Origin: Tomitella gaofuii
GTDB taxonomy: Bacteria; Actinomycetota; Actinomycetes; Mycobacteriales; Mycobacteriaceae
DNA length: 64,000 bases
Assembly (NCBI RefSeq): GCF_014126825.1
Contig: NZ_CP059900.1
Coordinates: forward strand, 4,106,954-4,170,953
Reading direction: 5' to 3'
The notes under the pieces are model-generated. The model had not been told where the DNA came from, made no database searches, and saw only the letters and a list, made by a program, of their open reading frames with translations. The position numbers were made by a program, and so were the translations under genes. Positions 1-8,188 of this stretch are shown in pieces. The stretch's first letter is position 1, and each line of letters begins with the position of its first letter.

Positions 1-1
1 C

Positions 2-739
2 AAGGCGATGGTGCGCCTGCTGCGCCGCCTGGGCCACGAGGTGGTCTTCCCCCGTGGGCAGACGTGCTGCGGGCAGATGCACTTCAACACCGGCTACCAG
101 GACGATTGCATCCCGCTGGCCGAGCATTTCTGCGACGTGTTCGACGACTACGACGTGGTGCTCGCCGCGTCGGGCTCATGCGCGTCGATGGTCAAGGAGT
201 ATTACCCGACGCTGGCCGACCGGGCGGGCTCGCAGCGCCTGCACCGCCGTGTCGATGCGGTGGGAGCCCGGCTCTACGAGCTGTCCGAGCTGCTGGTGGA
301 CGTGCTCGGCGTGACCGACACCGGCTCGTACTTCCCGCACCGCGTCACCTACCACCCCACCTGCCACACCCTGCGCATGCTGCGGATCGGGGACAGGCCG
401 ACGTTGCTGCTGCGCAATGTCGAGGGCATCGAGCTGGCGGAGCTGCCGGAGGCCGACGAGTGCTGCGGGTTCGGCGGCACGTTCGCGATCAAGAACGCCG
501 ACACGTCCACGGCGATGGGGTCGGACAAGGTGGCCAACGCGATGCGGACCGGCGCGGAGGTGATCACCGCGGCCGACAACTCCTGCCTCATGCACATCGG
601 CGGGATGATGTCGCGCGGCCGGTCGCCGATGCGGCCCCTGCACTATGCCGAGATCCTCGCCTCCACCCGCGCGGACCCGCTGGGCACCGGCGGCCCGGTG
701 CGCGCGGTGGACCGGCCGACACGGGAGTTCGCGCCGTGA
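2..739 (+). CDS. lutA: LutA, lactate utilisation (Fe-S) oxidoreductase, 5' partial
   Basis: Subunit of the cytoplasmic LutABC complex, which oxidises L-lactate to pyruvate. The frame is already open at the window edge and the family has a short conserved stretch before VRLLRRLGHEV, so the true N-terminus lies upstream. Two CCG-type cysteine motifs are visible, TCCGQMH near residue 20 and DECCGFGG near residue 155; in this family they bind an iron-sulfur cluster and contribute to the redox centre. The TGA stop overlaps the GTG start of lutB (GTGA), so the two genes are translationally coupled. No promoter or LutR-type regulator is visible because the operon start is outside the window. Confidence 0.93.
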   Translation, partial: KAMVRLLRRLGHEVVFPRGQTCCGQMHFNTGYQDDCIPLAEHFCDVFDDYDVVLAASGSCASMVKEYYPTLADRAGSQRLHRRVDAVGARLYELSELLVDVLGVTDTGSYFPHRVTYHPTCHTLRMLRIGDRPTLLLRNVEGIELAELPEADECCGFGGTFAIKNADTSTAMGSDKVANAMRTGAEVITAADNSCLMHIGGMMSRGRSPMRPLHYAEILASTRADPLGTGGPVRAVDRPTREFAP

Positions 740-2316
740 GCCCCAGGACCGCCGCAGAACCGCCCGCCGCCGGCCGGGGCGCACGCCGCCGCATCGCCGC
801 CGCCGGGGCCGTCGTGCCCCCGCAGCGCGAGCACTTGGGCATGCCGCCGTTCCCCGAGGCCGCCGCGCACGCGCTGCGCGATTCTCAGCAGCGCCACAAC
901 CTGCACAAGGCCACGCGCACCATCCGGGCCAAGCGCGACGCGCTCGTCGCCGAGCGTGACGACTGGGAGCAGCTGCGCCTGTCCGCCGAGGCGATCAAGA
1001 ACCGCACGCTCGCCCATTTGGACGAGTACCTGCTGCAGTTCGAGGAGGCCGCCACCGCCGCCGGTGCCACCGTGCACTGGGCGCCGGAGGCGGAGAGCGC
1101 CAACCGGATCGTCGCCGGCCTGGCCATCGACGCGGGCGCCGACGAGGTGGTCAAGGCCAAGTCGATGACCACCGAGGAGATCGGCCTGGACCGGGCCCTC
1201 GCCGCGGCCGGCGTGGACGCGTTCGAGACCGACCTGGCGGCGCTGATCGTGCAGCTCGCGGGCGACGTCCCCTCGCACATCGTCGTGCCCGCCATCCACC
1301 GCAACCGCGCGGAGATCCGGCAGATCTTCGAGCAGAACATGGGCGCGTTCGGCAGGCCCGCCCCGGACGGGATGACCGACGACCCCGCATCGCTGGCCGC
1401 GGCCGCCCGCGCCCATCTGCGCGAGAAGTTCCTGCGGTCCGACGTCGCCGTGACGGGCGCGAACTTCGCCGTCGCCGAGACCGGCACGCTCATGCTCGTC
1501 GAGTCCGAGGGCAACGGGCGCATGTGCGTGACCATGCCGAAGACGCTCATCAGCGTCGTGGGGATCGAGAAGATCATCCCCACCTGGCGCGACACCGAGG
1601 TGTTCCTGCAGCTGCTGGCCCGCTCCGCCACCGGCGAGCGGATGAATCCCTACACCTCGACGTGGACGGGGGTGCACCGCGCCGGCAGCGGATCCGGGGC
1701 GTCCGTCATCGACGGCCCCGAACAGGTGCACATCGTGCTGCTCGACGAGGGCCGCACCGACGTCCTCGCAGATCCCGCGGGGCGCTCAGCGCTGCGCTGC
1801 ATCCGGTGCGCCGCCTGCCTGAACGTGTGCCCGGTGTATTCGCGGACGGGCGGGCACGCCTACGGGTCGGTGTATCCGGGGCCCATCGGGGCGGTGCTCA
1901 CCCCGCAGTTGCGCGGGCTGCGCAGCGAGCAGGACCGCAACCTGCCGTACGCGTCGTCGCTGTGCGGGGCGTGTTTCGACGCTTGCCCCGTGCGCATTCC
2001 CATCCCGCATCTGCTCACACACTTGCGGGCCGAGGTGGTCGACGACGAGCCGGCGTTCCCGCCGTCGCCGGAGCGCGTGGCGATGAAGGCCGCGTCCGCG
2101 ATGTTCGGCCGCCCCGCCGCGATGGGGCTCGGCGAGCGCCTGGCGGGCTTGGCGCACAAGGTGATCCGCGGCGGGCCCGACGCCACGGTCCCGTCCGTGC
2201 CCGGCCTCGCCGGTTGGTTCGGCTCCCGCGACGTGGCCGTGCCGCCGGCGGAGAGCTTCAGCAACTGGTGGTCCCGCACCGACGGCGGCACACGCGAGAG
2301 CGGAGACGGCCGATGA
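736..2316 (+). CDS. lutB: LutB, lactate utilisation iron-sulfur protein
   Basis: Second subunit of the L-lactate oxidase complex, 526 residues from the GTG that overlaps the lutA stop. An internal ATG at 841 (MPPFPEAA) is where homologues become conserved, so the first 35 residues may be a lineage-specific extension or the start may be internal. The N-terminal two thirds is a LUD (DUF162) domain. The C-terminal part carries two ferredoxin-like clusters, CIRCAACLNVCP and CGACFDACP, each a CxxCxxC plus distal CP pattern for [4Fe-4S] binding. The stop overlaps lutC as ATGA. The order lutA-lutB-lutC is the standard one. Confidence 0.94.
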   Translation: MSPRTAAEPPAAGRGARRRIAAAGAVVPPQREHLGMPPFPEAAAHALRDSQQRHNLHKATRTIRAKRDALVAERDDWEQLRLSAEAIKNRTLAHLDEYLLQFEEAATAAGATVHWAPEAESANRIVAGLAIDAGADEVVKAKSMTTEEIGLDRALAAAGVDAFETDLAALIVQLAGDVPSHIVVPAIHRNRAEIRQIFEQNMGAFGRPAPDGMTDDPASLAAAARAHLREKFLRSDVAVTGANFAVAETGTLMLVESEGNGRMCVTMPKTLISVVGIEKIIPTWRDTEVFLQLLARSATGERMNPYTSTWTGVHRAGSGSGASVIDGPEQVHIVLLDEGRTDVLADPAGRSALRCIRCAACLNVCPVYSRTGGHAYGSVYPGPIGAVLTPQLRGLRSEQDRNLPYASSLCGACFDACPVRIPIPHLLTHLRAEVVDDEPAFPPSPERVAMKAASAMFGRPAAMGLGERLAGLAHKVIRGGPDATVPSVPGLAGWFGSRDVAVPPAESFSNWWSRTDGGTRESGDGR

Positions 2317-3011
2317 ACGCCGACGGCCAGGCTCTCGACGGGCGGGCTCTCGACGGGCGGGCCGTGATCCTGGGCCGCATCCGGCGGGCGCTGGGCCCGG
2401 ACCGCGACGCCCCGCCCGTCCCCCGTGATTACGCGCCGGCGTCGCTCGAGGTCGGCACCCCGGAGCTCATCGCCCTGTTCGCCGAGCGGATGGAGGGCGC
2501 GCACGCGACGGTCCGCCGCGTGCACGACGCCGAGGTGGCCGCCGCGGTCGCCGACATCGCCGGGCGACGCGGTCTGCGCCGCATCATCACGCCGCCCGGA
2601 CTCGACCGGCGGTGGCGGCCGGAGGCGGGCGCCGAGTGGCTCGCCGACGACCCGCCGCTGACCACCGGGCAGGTCGAGGGGGCCGACGCCGTGCTCACCG
2701 CCGCGACGGTCGCAGCCGCCGACTCGGGCACGCTGGTGCTCGACGGCGGCCCCGGCCAGGGCCGGCGGGTGCTGTCGCTGCTGCCCGACGCGATGATCGT
2801 CGTGCTGCGCGCCGGGCAGGTGGTGGCCGACTTCCCGGCCGCCGTCGCGCGCATGGACCCCGCCCGGCCGCTCACCGTCGTCTCCGGGCCGTCCGCCACC
2901 GTGGACATCGAGCTGAGCCGGGTCGACGGCGTGCACGGGCCGCGCGAACTCGACGTCGTCATCATCGAGGACGCGGCGGCGGAACCTCCGCTGGCGGGCG
3001 GGCGCGGTTAG
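2313..3011 (+). CDS. lutC: LutC, lactate utilisation LUD-domain protein
   Basis: Third subunit of the LutABC lactate oxidation system, 232 residues, a single LUD (DUF162) domain. The ATG overlaps the lutB stop. The N-terminus contains an exact in-frame duplication of a 15-bp unit (2331-2345 and 2346-2360) that gives the pentapeptide ALDGR twice; this lies before the conserved domain and probably has no functional weight. The typical LUD core is seen around DAVLTAATVAAADSGTLVLD. The operon ends here, because the next gene converges from the other strand eight bases downstream. Confidence 0.92.
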   Translation: MNADGQALDGRALDGRAVILGRIRRALGPDRDAPPVPRDYAPASLEVGTPELIALFAERMEGAHATVRRVHDAEVAAAVADIAGRRGLRRIITPPGLDRRWRPEAGAEWLADDPPLTTGQVEGADAVLTAATVAAADSGTLVLDGGPGQGRRVLSLLPDAMIVVLRAGQVVADFPAAVARMDPARPLTVVSGPSATVDIELSRVDGVHGPRELDVVIIEDAAAEPPLAGGRG

Positions 3012-3019
3012 CGCACCGC

Positions 3020-3445
3020 TCAGCGGCCGCGGGTGAGCCTCGTCGTCATCGTGTAGTCCTTCGACGGTCCGGCCACGTCCCAGCGCACGGTCCAGCCTTC
3101 CGGCCCGGCCAGTGCGATCCGCCCGCTGTAGAGGTCCGCCCCGCACAGGTGCTGCACCTGCTCCCCGGTCGTCCACGGGTGGAAGTCGTGCCCGTCCTCG
3201 AAGACGACGAACCAGCCGTCGCCGCGCGGCTCTACGAACATCGTGCGCGTCACCGGCAGGTCCTGCGCGCCCAGGTGCAGGGTGCCGTCCTCCTGCCAGC
3301 GCACCCGCTCGCCGTCGATGCTGAGCGTGATGCTCCCGTCCACCGTCTTGGTGTCGCCAGCGATGCGGTCGTCGATGGTGCGGGCGAAATCCCAGCGCCC
3401 CAGGAGCGAGCGCGGGTCCGATACCTCGCCGCCGTGTCGGTCCAC
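3020..3445 (-). CDS. DUF6314 family protein
   Basis: A 141-residue soluble protein matching the small DUF6314 family of Actinobacteria and other bacteria; function unknown. The recognisable core begins at LLGRWDFARTIDD and ends in DYTMTTRLTR, with several aromatic and histidine residues (DGHDFHPW, HLCGADLY) suggesting a beta-barrel-like fold. The GTG at 3445 is chosen because TAGACT lies seven bases upstream (3453-3458), fitting a leaderless promoter; the frame stays open further upstream but that extension looks non-coding. It converges with lutC and diverges from the alpha/beta hydrolase at 3619. Confidence 0.75.
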   Translation of the reverse strand: MDRHGGEVSDPRSLLGRWDFARTIDDRIAGDTKTVDGSITLSIDGERVRWQEDGTLHLGAQDLPVTRTMFVEPRGDGWFVVFEDGHDFHPWTTGEQVQHLCGADLYSGRIALAGPEGWTVRWDVAGPSKDYTMTTRLTRGR

Positions 3446-3452
3446 GCGGCCC

Positions 3453-3458
3453 AGTCTA
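3453..3458 (-). promoter_or_regulatory. -10 element of a probable leaderless promoter
   Basis: TAGACT on the minus strand, followed by seven bases and the GTG start of the DUF6314 gene. The spacing would put the transcription start at the start codon. No convincing -35 element is seen. Confidence 0.4.
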
Positions 3459-3618
3459 GGCAGCCCGGGCCGCGCGTGGTCCGCCGTGCCGGACATCACC
3501 ATGACGGACAACGGACGGCCGACGCCGGCGGGCCGGGCGGTGGCAGAATCGGCAGGAACGCCCGCAGCAACCGCGCACTGCCCCGCGCACACCCGCGCGC
3601 CCCGAGGAGAGCATCCGC

Positions 3619-4512
3619 ATGGCAGACCATTCCCCGCTCACGCTCGCCCCGCACGACACCGTGATCACCCCCGACGGCATCGCCCTGGGCGCATGGTGCC
3701 GCGGCGAGGGACCCGCCGTGCTGCTCATCGGCGGGCTCGGCATGCCGTCGATGGTGTGGGAGATCTGCGGCCTCGCGCCGGCGCTGGTCGACGCCGGCTT
3801 CCGCGTCATCCGCTACAACGCCCGCGGCCTGGCCCCGTCGATGGCCCCGCCCGCGCCGTACTCGATGGACGACATGATGGTGGACGCGGTCGCCGTGCTC
3901 GACCACTACGGCGTCGACCACGCCATCGTCGTCGGCTACTCGATGGGCTGCTACACCACGCAGATGCTGCTGCGCTCGCACCCCGGGCGCGTCTCGGCGG
4001 CCGTGCTGTTCGCCGGCCTCCAGCCCACCCCCGTCGGCGAGATCGTCGGCGAGATGGAACTGGGGTTGATCGACAAGTACGGGGAGGTCCCCCGCGAGGT
4101 GCTCGTGTTCGAGCAGCTCATGACCACGCTGCACCCCAGCCTGTTGCAGGAGCCGGCGGCCGTCGGCGGCTGGCGCGACGTGTTGGCGCACGGCGACGGC
4201 GGCTGGGCGGATCCGGAGGGGTTCCGCGGCCAGCTCACCGCCTCGCAGCAGTGGATCACCTCCCGCGAACCCAAGCCGGAGCATCTCGCGCAGATCCAGG
4301 TGCCCACGCTGGTGCTGGCGTTCGAGTTCGACCTGTTCTTCCCGCCCGGCCAGTGCGCGGCCACGGCCAGCCTGATCCCGGGCGCGAAGTTCGTGCAGAT
4401 CGACGGCGCCGGCCATGGCGGGCTGTTCACCGGGCCGGGCGACAGCGCCAAGCGGATCACCAAGTTCTGCACCGCCCACCGCGACGATGCCGACGGGCAC
4501 CATGCGGGCTGA
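3619..4512 (+). CDS. alpha/beta hydrolase
   Basis: A 297-residue alpha/beta-fold hydrolase. The nucleophile elbow reads GYSMGC (Ser near residue 107), the likely acid is in AFEFDLFFP near residue 236, and the catalytic histidine is in GAGHGG near residue 265. The N-terminal GGLGMPSMVWE matches the oxyanion-hole region. The substrate is not predictable; relatives include esterases and 3-oxoadipate enol-lactonase-like enzymes. The ATG is preceded by a good ribosome site (GAGGAGAG). It stands alone, diverging from DUF6314 and converging on the ATP-grasp gene. Confidence 0.88.
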   Translation: MADHSPLTLAPHDTVITPDGIALGAWCRGEGPAVLLIGGLGMPSMVWEICGLAPALVDAGFRVIRYNARGLAPSMAPPAPYSMDDMMVDAVAVLDHYGVDHAIVVGYSMGCYTTQMLLRSHPGRVSAAVLFAGLQPTPVGEIVGEMELGLIDKYGEVPREVLVFEQLMTTLHPSLLQEPAAVGGWRDVLAHGDGGWADPEGFRGQLTASQQWITSREPKPEHLAQIQVPTLVLAFEFDLFFPPGQCAATASLIPGAKFVQIDGAGHGGLFTGPGDSAKRITKFCTAHRDDADGHHAG

Positions 4513-4521
4513 CCCGCGCCG

Positions 4522-5745
4522 TCACGTCGGCAGCGGCCGGCCGTCCCACTCGTTCTCGTACATGAACGCCTCGGGCACGTTGACGCGGTAACGCACTGCC
4601 TGGGCCAGGATGTTGCCCACCGCCAACGGCACGCCGAACGCCGGGCCCAGGTCGTCGCGCTGGGTGATCACTTCGTCGGTGCGCCGGAAATCGCGCAGGA
4701 AGCCGCGCAGCGTGTTGCCCTCGAGCGACGACTTGCGCCAGCCGTACATGGCCATGCCCGGCCCGAGCATCTTCGCCACCCCGGGCCGCGGCCTGATCAC
4801 CTCGTCGTTCTCGCCGAGGAAGGCGCGGTCCACGCGGTCCTCCGGCTCGAAGAGCATCACCCCGCTGGTGGCACGCGGGTTGCATTCGATGGTGAACAGC
4901 CCGCGCTCGGGGTTGTCGATGAAGTCGAAACCCACCTGGCCGGTGAAGTTGAGCTCCTTCACCCGCTGGCGGATCCACTCGGCGATGCCCTCGTGTTCCA
5001 CCTGCTCATAGCTCAGGCAGGAATGGCCGTCGATCGCGTAGTGCACCGGGTAGAGCGCGTCGGCGTACACCTTGCCGTTGTGGCAGATCGAGTACGAGCA
5101 GTACTTGTCGCCGCTGAGCCACTCCTGCGCGATCCACGGGTTGGCCGGGTTGAAGCTGAGATCGCGCGGCTTGGCGTCCGGGTGGACCTTGTGGATGTCC
5201 TGCGCACCCCGGGAAAACACCTGCTTGAGCGCGAAGGTGAAGTCGAAATCGAGCGCGTCGAGGTCCTCCTGGCTGCGCACCAGCGCATAGCGCAGCGTGG
5301 GCACGCCGATCGAATCCAGCAGCTGCTGGTACTCGTACTTGTTGTGCATCGAGTGTTCGAGCTCGAAGTCCGACAGCAGCAGACGGCACGAATCCGGGAA
5401 CAAGTCGGGGTAGCGCATGATCACCTGGGCGAGGATGTCCGTCTCCTCGTGCACCGTGACGAGCAAGTCGATCTTCTGCTCGCGCACGATCCCCGCGATC
5501 GCGAACGCCCACTCGAGCGGCTCGTACTTGGGCCGCGGCGTGCGGTGCATCCTGGCCACGCGGTTGGAAAAACGACTCACCGCGAACGGCACCGCGTCCG
5601 CCACGTGCACCGTGTGCCCCGCCGAGCCGAGAAGCCGGGCGATGGACAGCGACAGGAACGAGCGGCCGAAGGTGACCAGTACACGCTTCGGCGTCTCCGC
5701 CGACATGGCGGACGCTGCGGCGCTGGCACGGTCGGATGCGGACAT
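4522..5745 (-). CDS. ATP-grasp domain protein
   Basis: A 407-residue protein of the ATP-grasp superfamily (carboxylate-amine ligases that form an acyl-phosphate). It has an N-terminal Rossmann-like pre-ATP-grasp part (VLVTFGRSFLSLSIARLLG), then the ATP-grasp lobes with FALKQVFSRGAQ as the nucleotide-binding lysine segment, and metal and phosphate residues in VGFDFIDN and FTIECNPRATSG. The substrate is unknown. The start at 5745 has a strong Shine-Dalgarno (GGAGG, seven bases before ATG). It is transcribed alone and ends next to the convergent hydrolase. Confidence 0.86.
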   Translation of the reverse strand: MSASDRASAAASAMSAETPKRVLVTFGRSFLSLSIARLLGSAGHTVHVADAVPFAVSRFSNRVARMHRTPRPKYEPLEWAFAIAGIVREQKIDLLVTVHEETDILAQVIMRYPDLFPDSCRLLLSDFELEHSMHNKYEYQQLLDSIGVPTLRYALVRSQEDLDALDFDFTFALKQVFSRGAQDIHKVHPDAKPRDLSFNPANPWIAQEWLSGDKYCSYSICHNGKVYADALYPVHYAIDGHSCLSYEQVEHEGIAEWIRQRVKELNFTGQVGFDFIDNPERGLFTIECNPRATSGVMLFEPEDRVDRAFLGENDEVIRPRPGVAKMLGPGMAMYGWRKSSLEGNTLRGFLRDFRRTDEVITQRDDLGPAFGVPLAVGNILAQAVRYRVNVPEAFMYENEWDGRPLPT

Positions 5746-6364
5746 TAGACCTCCGGTCTCTCGGGGGTGCCGGCAGTCCCCTGCATGCGGCGGACTTCCA
5801 CTGTGTTCCACGGGCGGACTGCGGCCGTCGTCCTCTTCGGACTCCGACTCTGCCACAGCGCGCCCCCTCGCCGACGGAGCCACCCTCCGCCCACGATATC
5901 CGGTAGTCCGTGCGCTTTGCGCGCTTCGCGGGTCCCCGGCGCAATCGTGTTCCCGCCTCGCCGCCGACTATGTCAACTAGCTCAGGATCAGCGTGTTCCG
6001 TACAATTCGCTCCCAGCCCGAAAGTCTGCGCGACGGGGTGCCGGCGGGGACCGCGCGGTGGTGCGGAGACGGATGGCGCGCGGGGTCGGCAGGCACGGGT
6101 GCAGCAGGCGCGGACCGCCCCGGTCCGACCCGGCCGCGCGACGTGATCCGGGTGACCATCTTGCCCGGAATGTACGGACCTCACCGGATGTTGACACATA
6201 GGGTATGCGGGTGGAGACACCCGGCTAGACCGCACGAAGTACGACTGCACGCACGACCACACTGACGCACGACGAAGAGCGGCCGGCAACAGCCTCCGCG
6301 CGGGAACCGGATCCGGGGAACCCGCCGGGGCCGCGGCGGATGACACGGGATCGGAGGTTGCCTG
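5746..6364. other. 619-bp divergent intergenic region without a supported gene
   Basis: This gap separates the divergent ATP-grasp and transporter genes. Short open frames exist in several phases but none has a ribosome site, codon bias or recognisable protein. A TTGACA hexamer occurs at 6191-6196 without a matching -10 at normal spacing. The region is less GC-biased around 5960-6240 and must hold both promoters. Confidence 0.6.
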
Positions 6365-7585
6365 TTGTTCCTGATCGGCGTGTTCTTCGCCAGCGGCGCG
6401 GCAGTGGCATACGGCGTGTCCACCGTGCTGCGCGCGCTGGGGGCGCGTTCCGCGGCGATCGAGGAGCGCAAGACCAAGACCCCGGGCACGGTCACCGAAC
6501 ACGACGGCCCCACCCTGACGTCCACCGTGGACACCTTCCGCAGCAGGGAGTTCGTGCTCGGCACCATCTTCCTCCTGGTCGGCTTCGCGGGGGGCGCGAT
6601 CGCCGCGCGGTTCCTCCCGCTGTTCCTGTCGCAGACGATCGTGTCCGCCAACCTCATCGTCACGGCCCTGCTCGGCGCGGTGATGCTGGAGAACAAGCTG
6701 CACACGCGCGACTGGGTCGCGATGATCACCGTCATCGCGTCGCTGCTCATGCTCGCGCTGTCGGCCGATCACCACGCCGGCGGCGGCGAGCAGCGCAGCT
6801 TCCACTGGTACCTGTTCCTCGCCACGGCGATCCTCAGCGTCATCGGCTGCCTCGCCGCCTACAAGCTGGGCAGCCGCGGCGCCATCCTGGACGGGGCGCT
6901 GGCGGGTGTCATGTTCGGCATCATCGCCGTCGGCGTGCGCGTGCTCGACGGCGTGAACCCGTTCGATCCGCTGCGCATCCTCATGGACCCGGCCGCGTGG
7001 ACCATCGCGCTGGCCGGCGTCGTCGGCTTCTACGTGCAGACGGTGGCGCTGCAGGTGGGCCACGTCAACGGGGTCACCGCCGTGCTCGTCGTGGGGGAGA
7101 CCGCCGCGCCCGGCATCATCGGCGTCGTCTTCCTCAACGACGACGCGAAGCCCGGCATGGCGATCGTCGCCTTCATCGGATTCATCGGCGCCGTCGTGGG
7201 CGCGGTGCTGGTGGCGCTGTACAGCTCCACCGAGGCCGACCATCTGGGCGAGCTCGAGCCGCCCTCCGGCGGCTGGAGCCTGCGGGGCCGCTTCACCAAG
7301 CGGCGCAGGCTGGCCGAGTTCGCGCAGGCGATCACCGGCGACATCCCGATCCTGCGCCGGTTCGAGGCACAGCGCCCGGCCGCGCCGCCGCCCGCCGCGG
7401 CCGAGTCGGCCGACCCTGCACCCGACGCGTCAGGCGCGCCGGGTGCTGCGACCGACGACGCGCAGCCGGAGACCGGCACGGCCGACGGCCGGACGGACGC
7501 ACCGCCCGATACCGACGCGTCCCAGTCGGACAGCGGCCCCGACGCCGACAAGCCCGCCGAACCCCATCGCAGTTCGCGTCACTGA
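6365..7585 (+). CDS. DMT/EamA-like integral membrane transporter
   Basis: A 406-residue membrane protein with about nine hydrophobic segments over the first 300 residues, then a cytoplasmic tail of about 100 residues rich in Pro, Ala, Asp and Glu. The fold resembles drug/metabolite-type or NIPA-like permeases that are common and uncharacterised in Mycobacteriales. The transported solute is unknown. The TTG start at 6365 is preceded by GGAGG eight bases upstream. The last seven bases overlap the end of the convergent gene on the other strand. Confidence 0.8.
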   Translation: MFLIGVFFASGAAVAYGVSTVLRALGARSAAIEERKTKTPGTVTEHDGPTLTSTVDTFRSREFVLGTIFLLVGFAGGAIAARFLPLFLSQTIVSANLIVTALLGAVMLENKLHTRDWVAMITVIASLLMLALSADHHAGGGEQRSFHWYLFLATAILSVIGCLAAYKLGSRGAILDGALAGVMFGIIAVGVRVLDGVNPFDPLRILMDPAAWTIALAGVVGFYVQTVALQVGHVNGVTAVLVVGETAAPGIIGVVFLNDDAKPGMAIVAFIGFIGAVVGAVLVALYSSTEADHLGELEPPSGGWSLRGRFTKRRRLAEFAQAITGDIPILRRFEAQRPAAPPPAAAESADPAPDASGAPGAATDDAQPETGTADGRTDAPPDTDASQSDSGPDADKPAEPHRSSRH

Positions 7586-8106
7586 GCTCGGCGGTCGGGC
7601 GCGGACCGCCTGCCGGGAGGTCGCGCAGTACGCTGAACGGGCAGGCCTTTCGGTTCGACGGCCCGCCGCAACGGCCGAGCAGGCGCGAAGTCCGCCGACC
7701 TGCCATCCGCCGACCCGCCATCCGCCGAATGGCCCTCCACCTGCGGGTGCACCGCAAACCCGCGTGCCAAGCGCCGCTCGACCTTCATCGCCCCCGGGCC
7801 GAACTCCGGGAACACCACGGGCAGGTAGGCGCAATAAATGCCGTGCGGATCGCCGCGCAGCACCGCCTCGTGCTGGCGCATCGCGCGCGACACCAGCGCG
7901 TTCTGCGCCGCCAGTGCGCCGGCCCGCCGCACGCGGCGCGCCTTCACCTGCCGGTCGATGACCCACATCGCGAACCAGCACACCGCGATGACGCCCACCG
8001 CGATCGCAATGGCCACGATGTACTTGATGATGAGGCTGATGACGGCCAACACCAGGACGACGAGGACCCAGCCCCCGCCGGAACCGCTCGAGCCGCGCCT
8101 GCTCAT
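7579..8106 (-). CDS. small membrane protein of unknown function
   Basis: A 175-residue protein. A Gly/Ser-rich N-terminus is followed by one long or two short membrane segments (VLVVLVLAVISLIIKYIVAI and following hydrophobics), a basic patch (RQVKARRVRR), a helical region with HGIYCAYLPVVFPEFG, and a low-complexity tail with SADGGSADGRSAD repeats. I do not recognise a named family. The ATG has a good ribosome site (GGAGGTCCGGCG). The tail overlaps the end of the preceding convergent transporter gene, which may explain its repetitive composition. Confidence 0.7.
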   Translation of the reverse strand: MSRRGSSGSGGGWVLVVLVLAVISLIIKYIVAIAIAVGVIAVCWFAMWVIDRQVKARRVRRAGALAAQNALVSRAMRQHEAVLRGDPHGIYCAYLPVVFPEFGPGAMKVERRLARGFAVHPQVEGHSADGGSADGRSADFAPARPLRRAVEPKGLPVQRTARPPGRRSAPDRRAQ

Positions 8107-8188
8107 CGCCGGACCTCCGATCCCTGCGCTCGCCCCTTATTCAGCACAGTGATAGCACCTGGGTCCGACAACTCCACCTGGCCTGCGG

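Noticed and set aside
3446-3592. An N-terminal extension of the DUF6314 protein to 3592
   Set aside because: The extension has no resemblance to the family and overlaps the promoter region of the divergent hydrolase; GTG 3445 has a fitting -10.
6191-6227. TTGACA as the -35 of a promoter for the transporter at 6365
   Set aside because: No acceptable -10 occurs at 16-19 bp; the nearest TA-rich hexamer is about 29 bp away.
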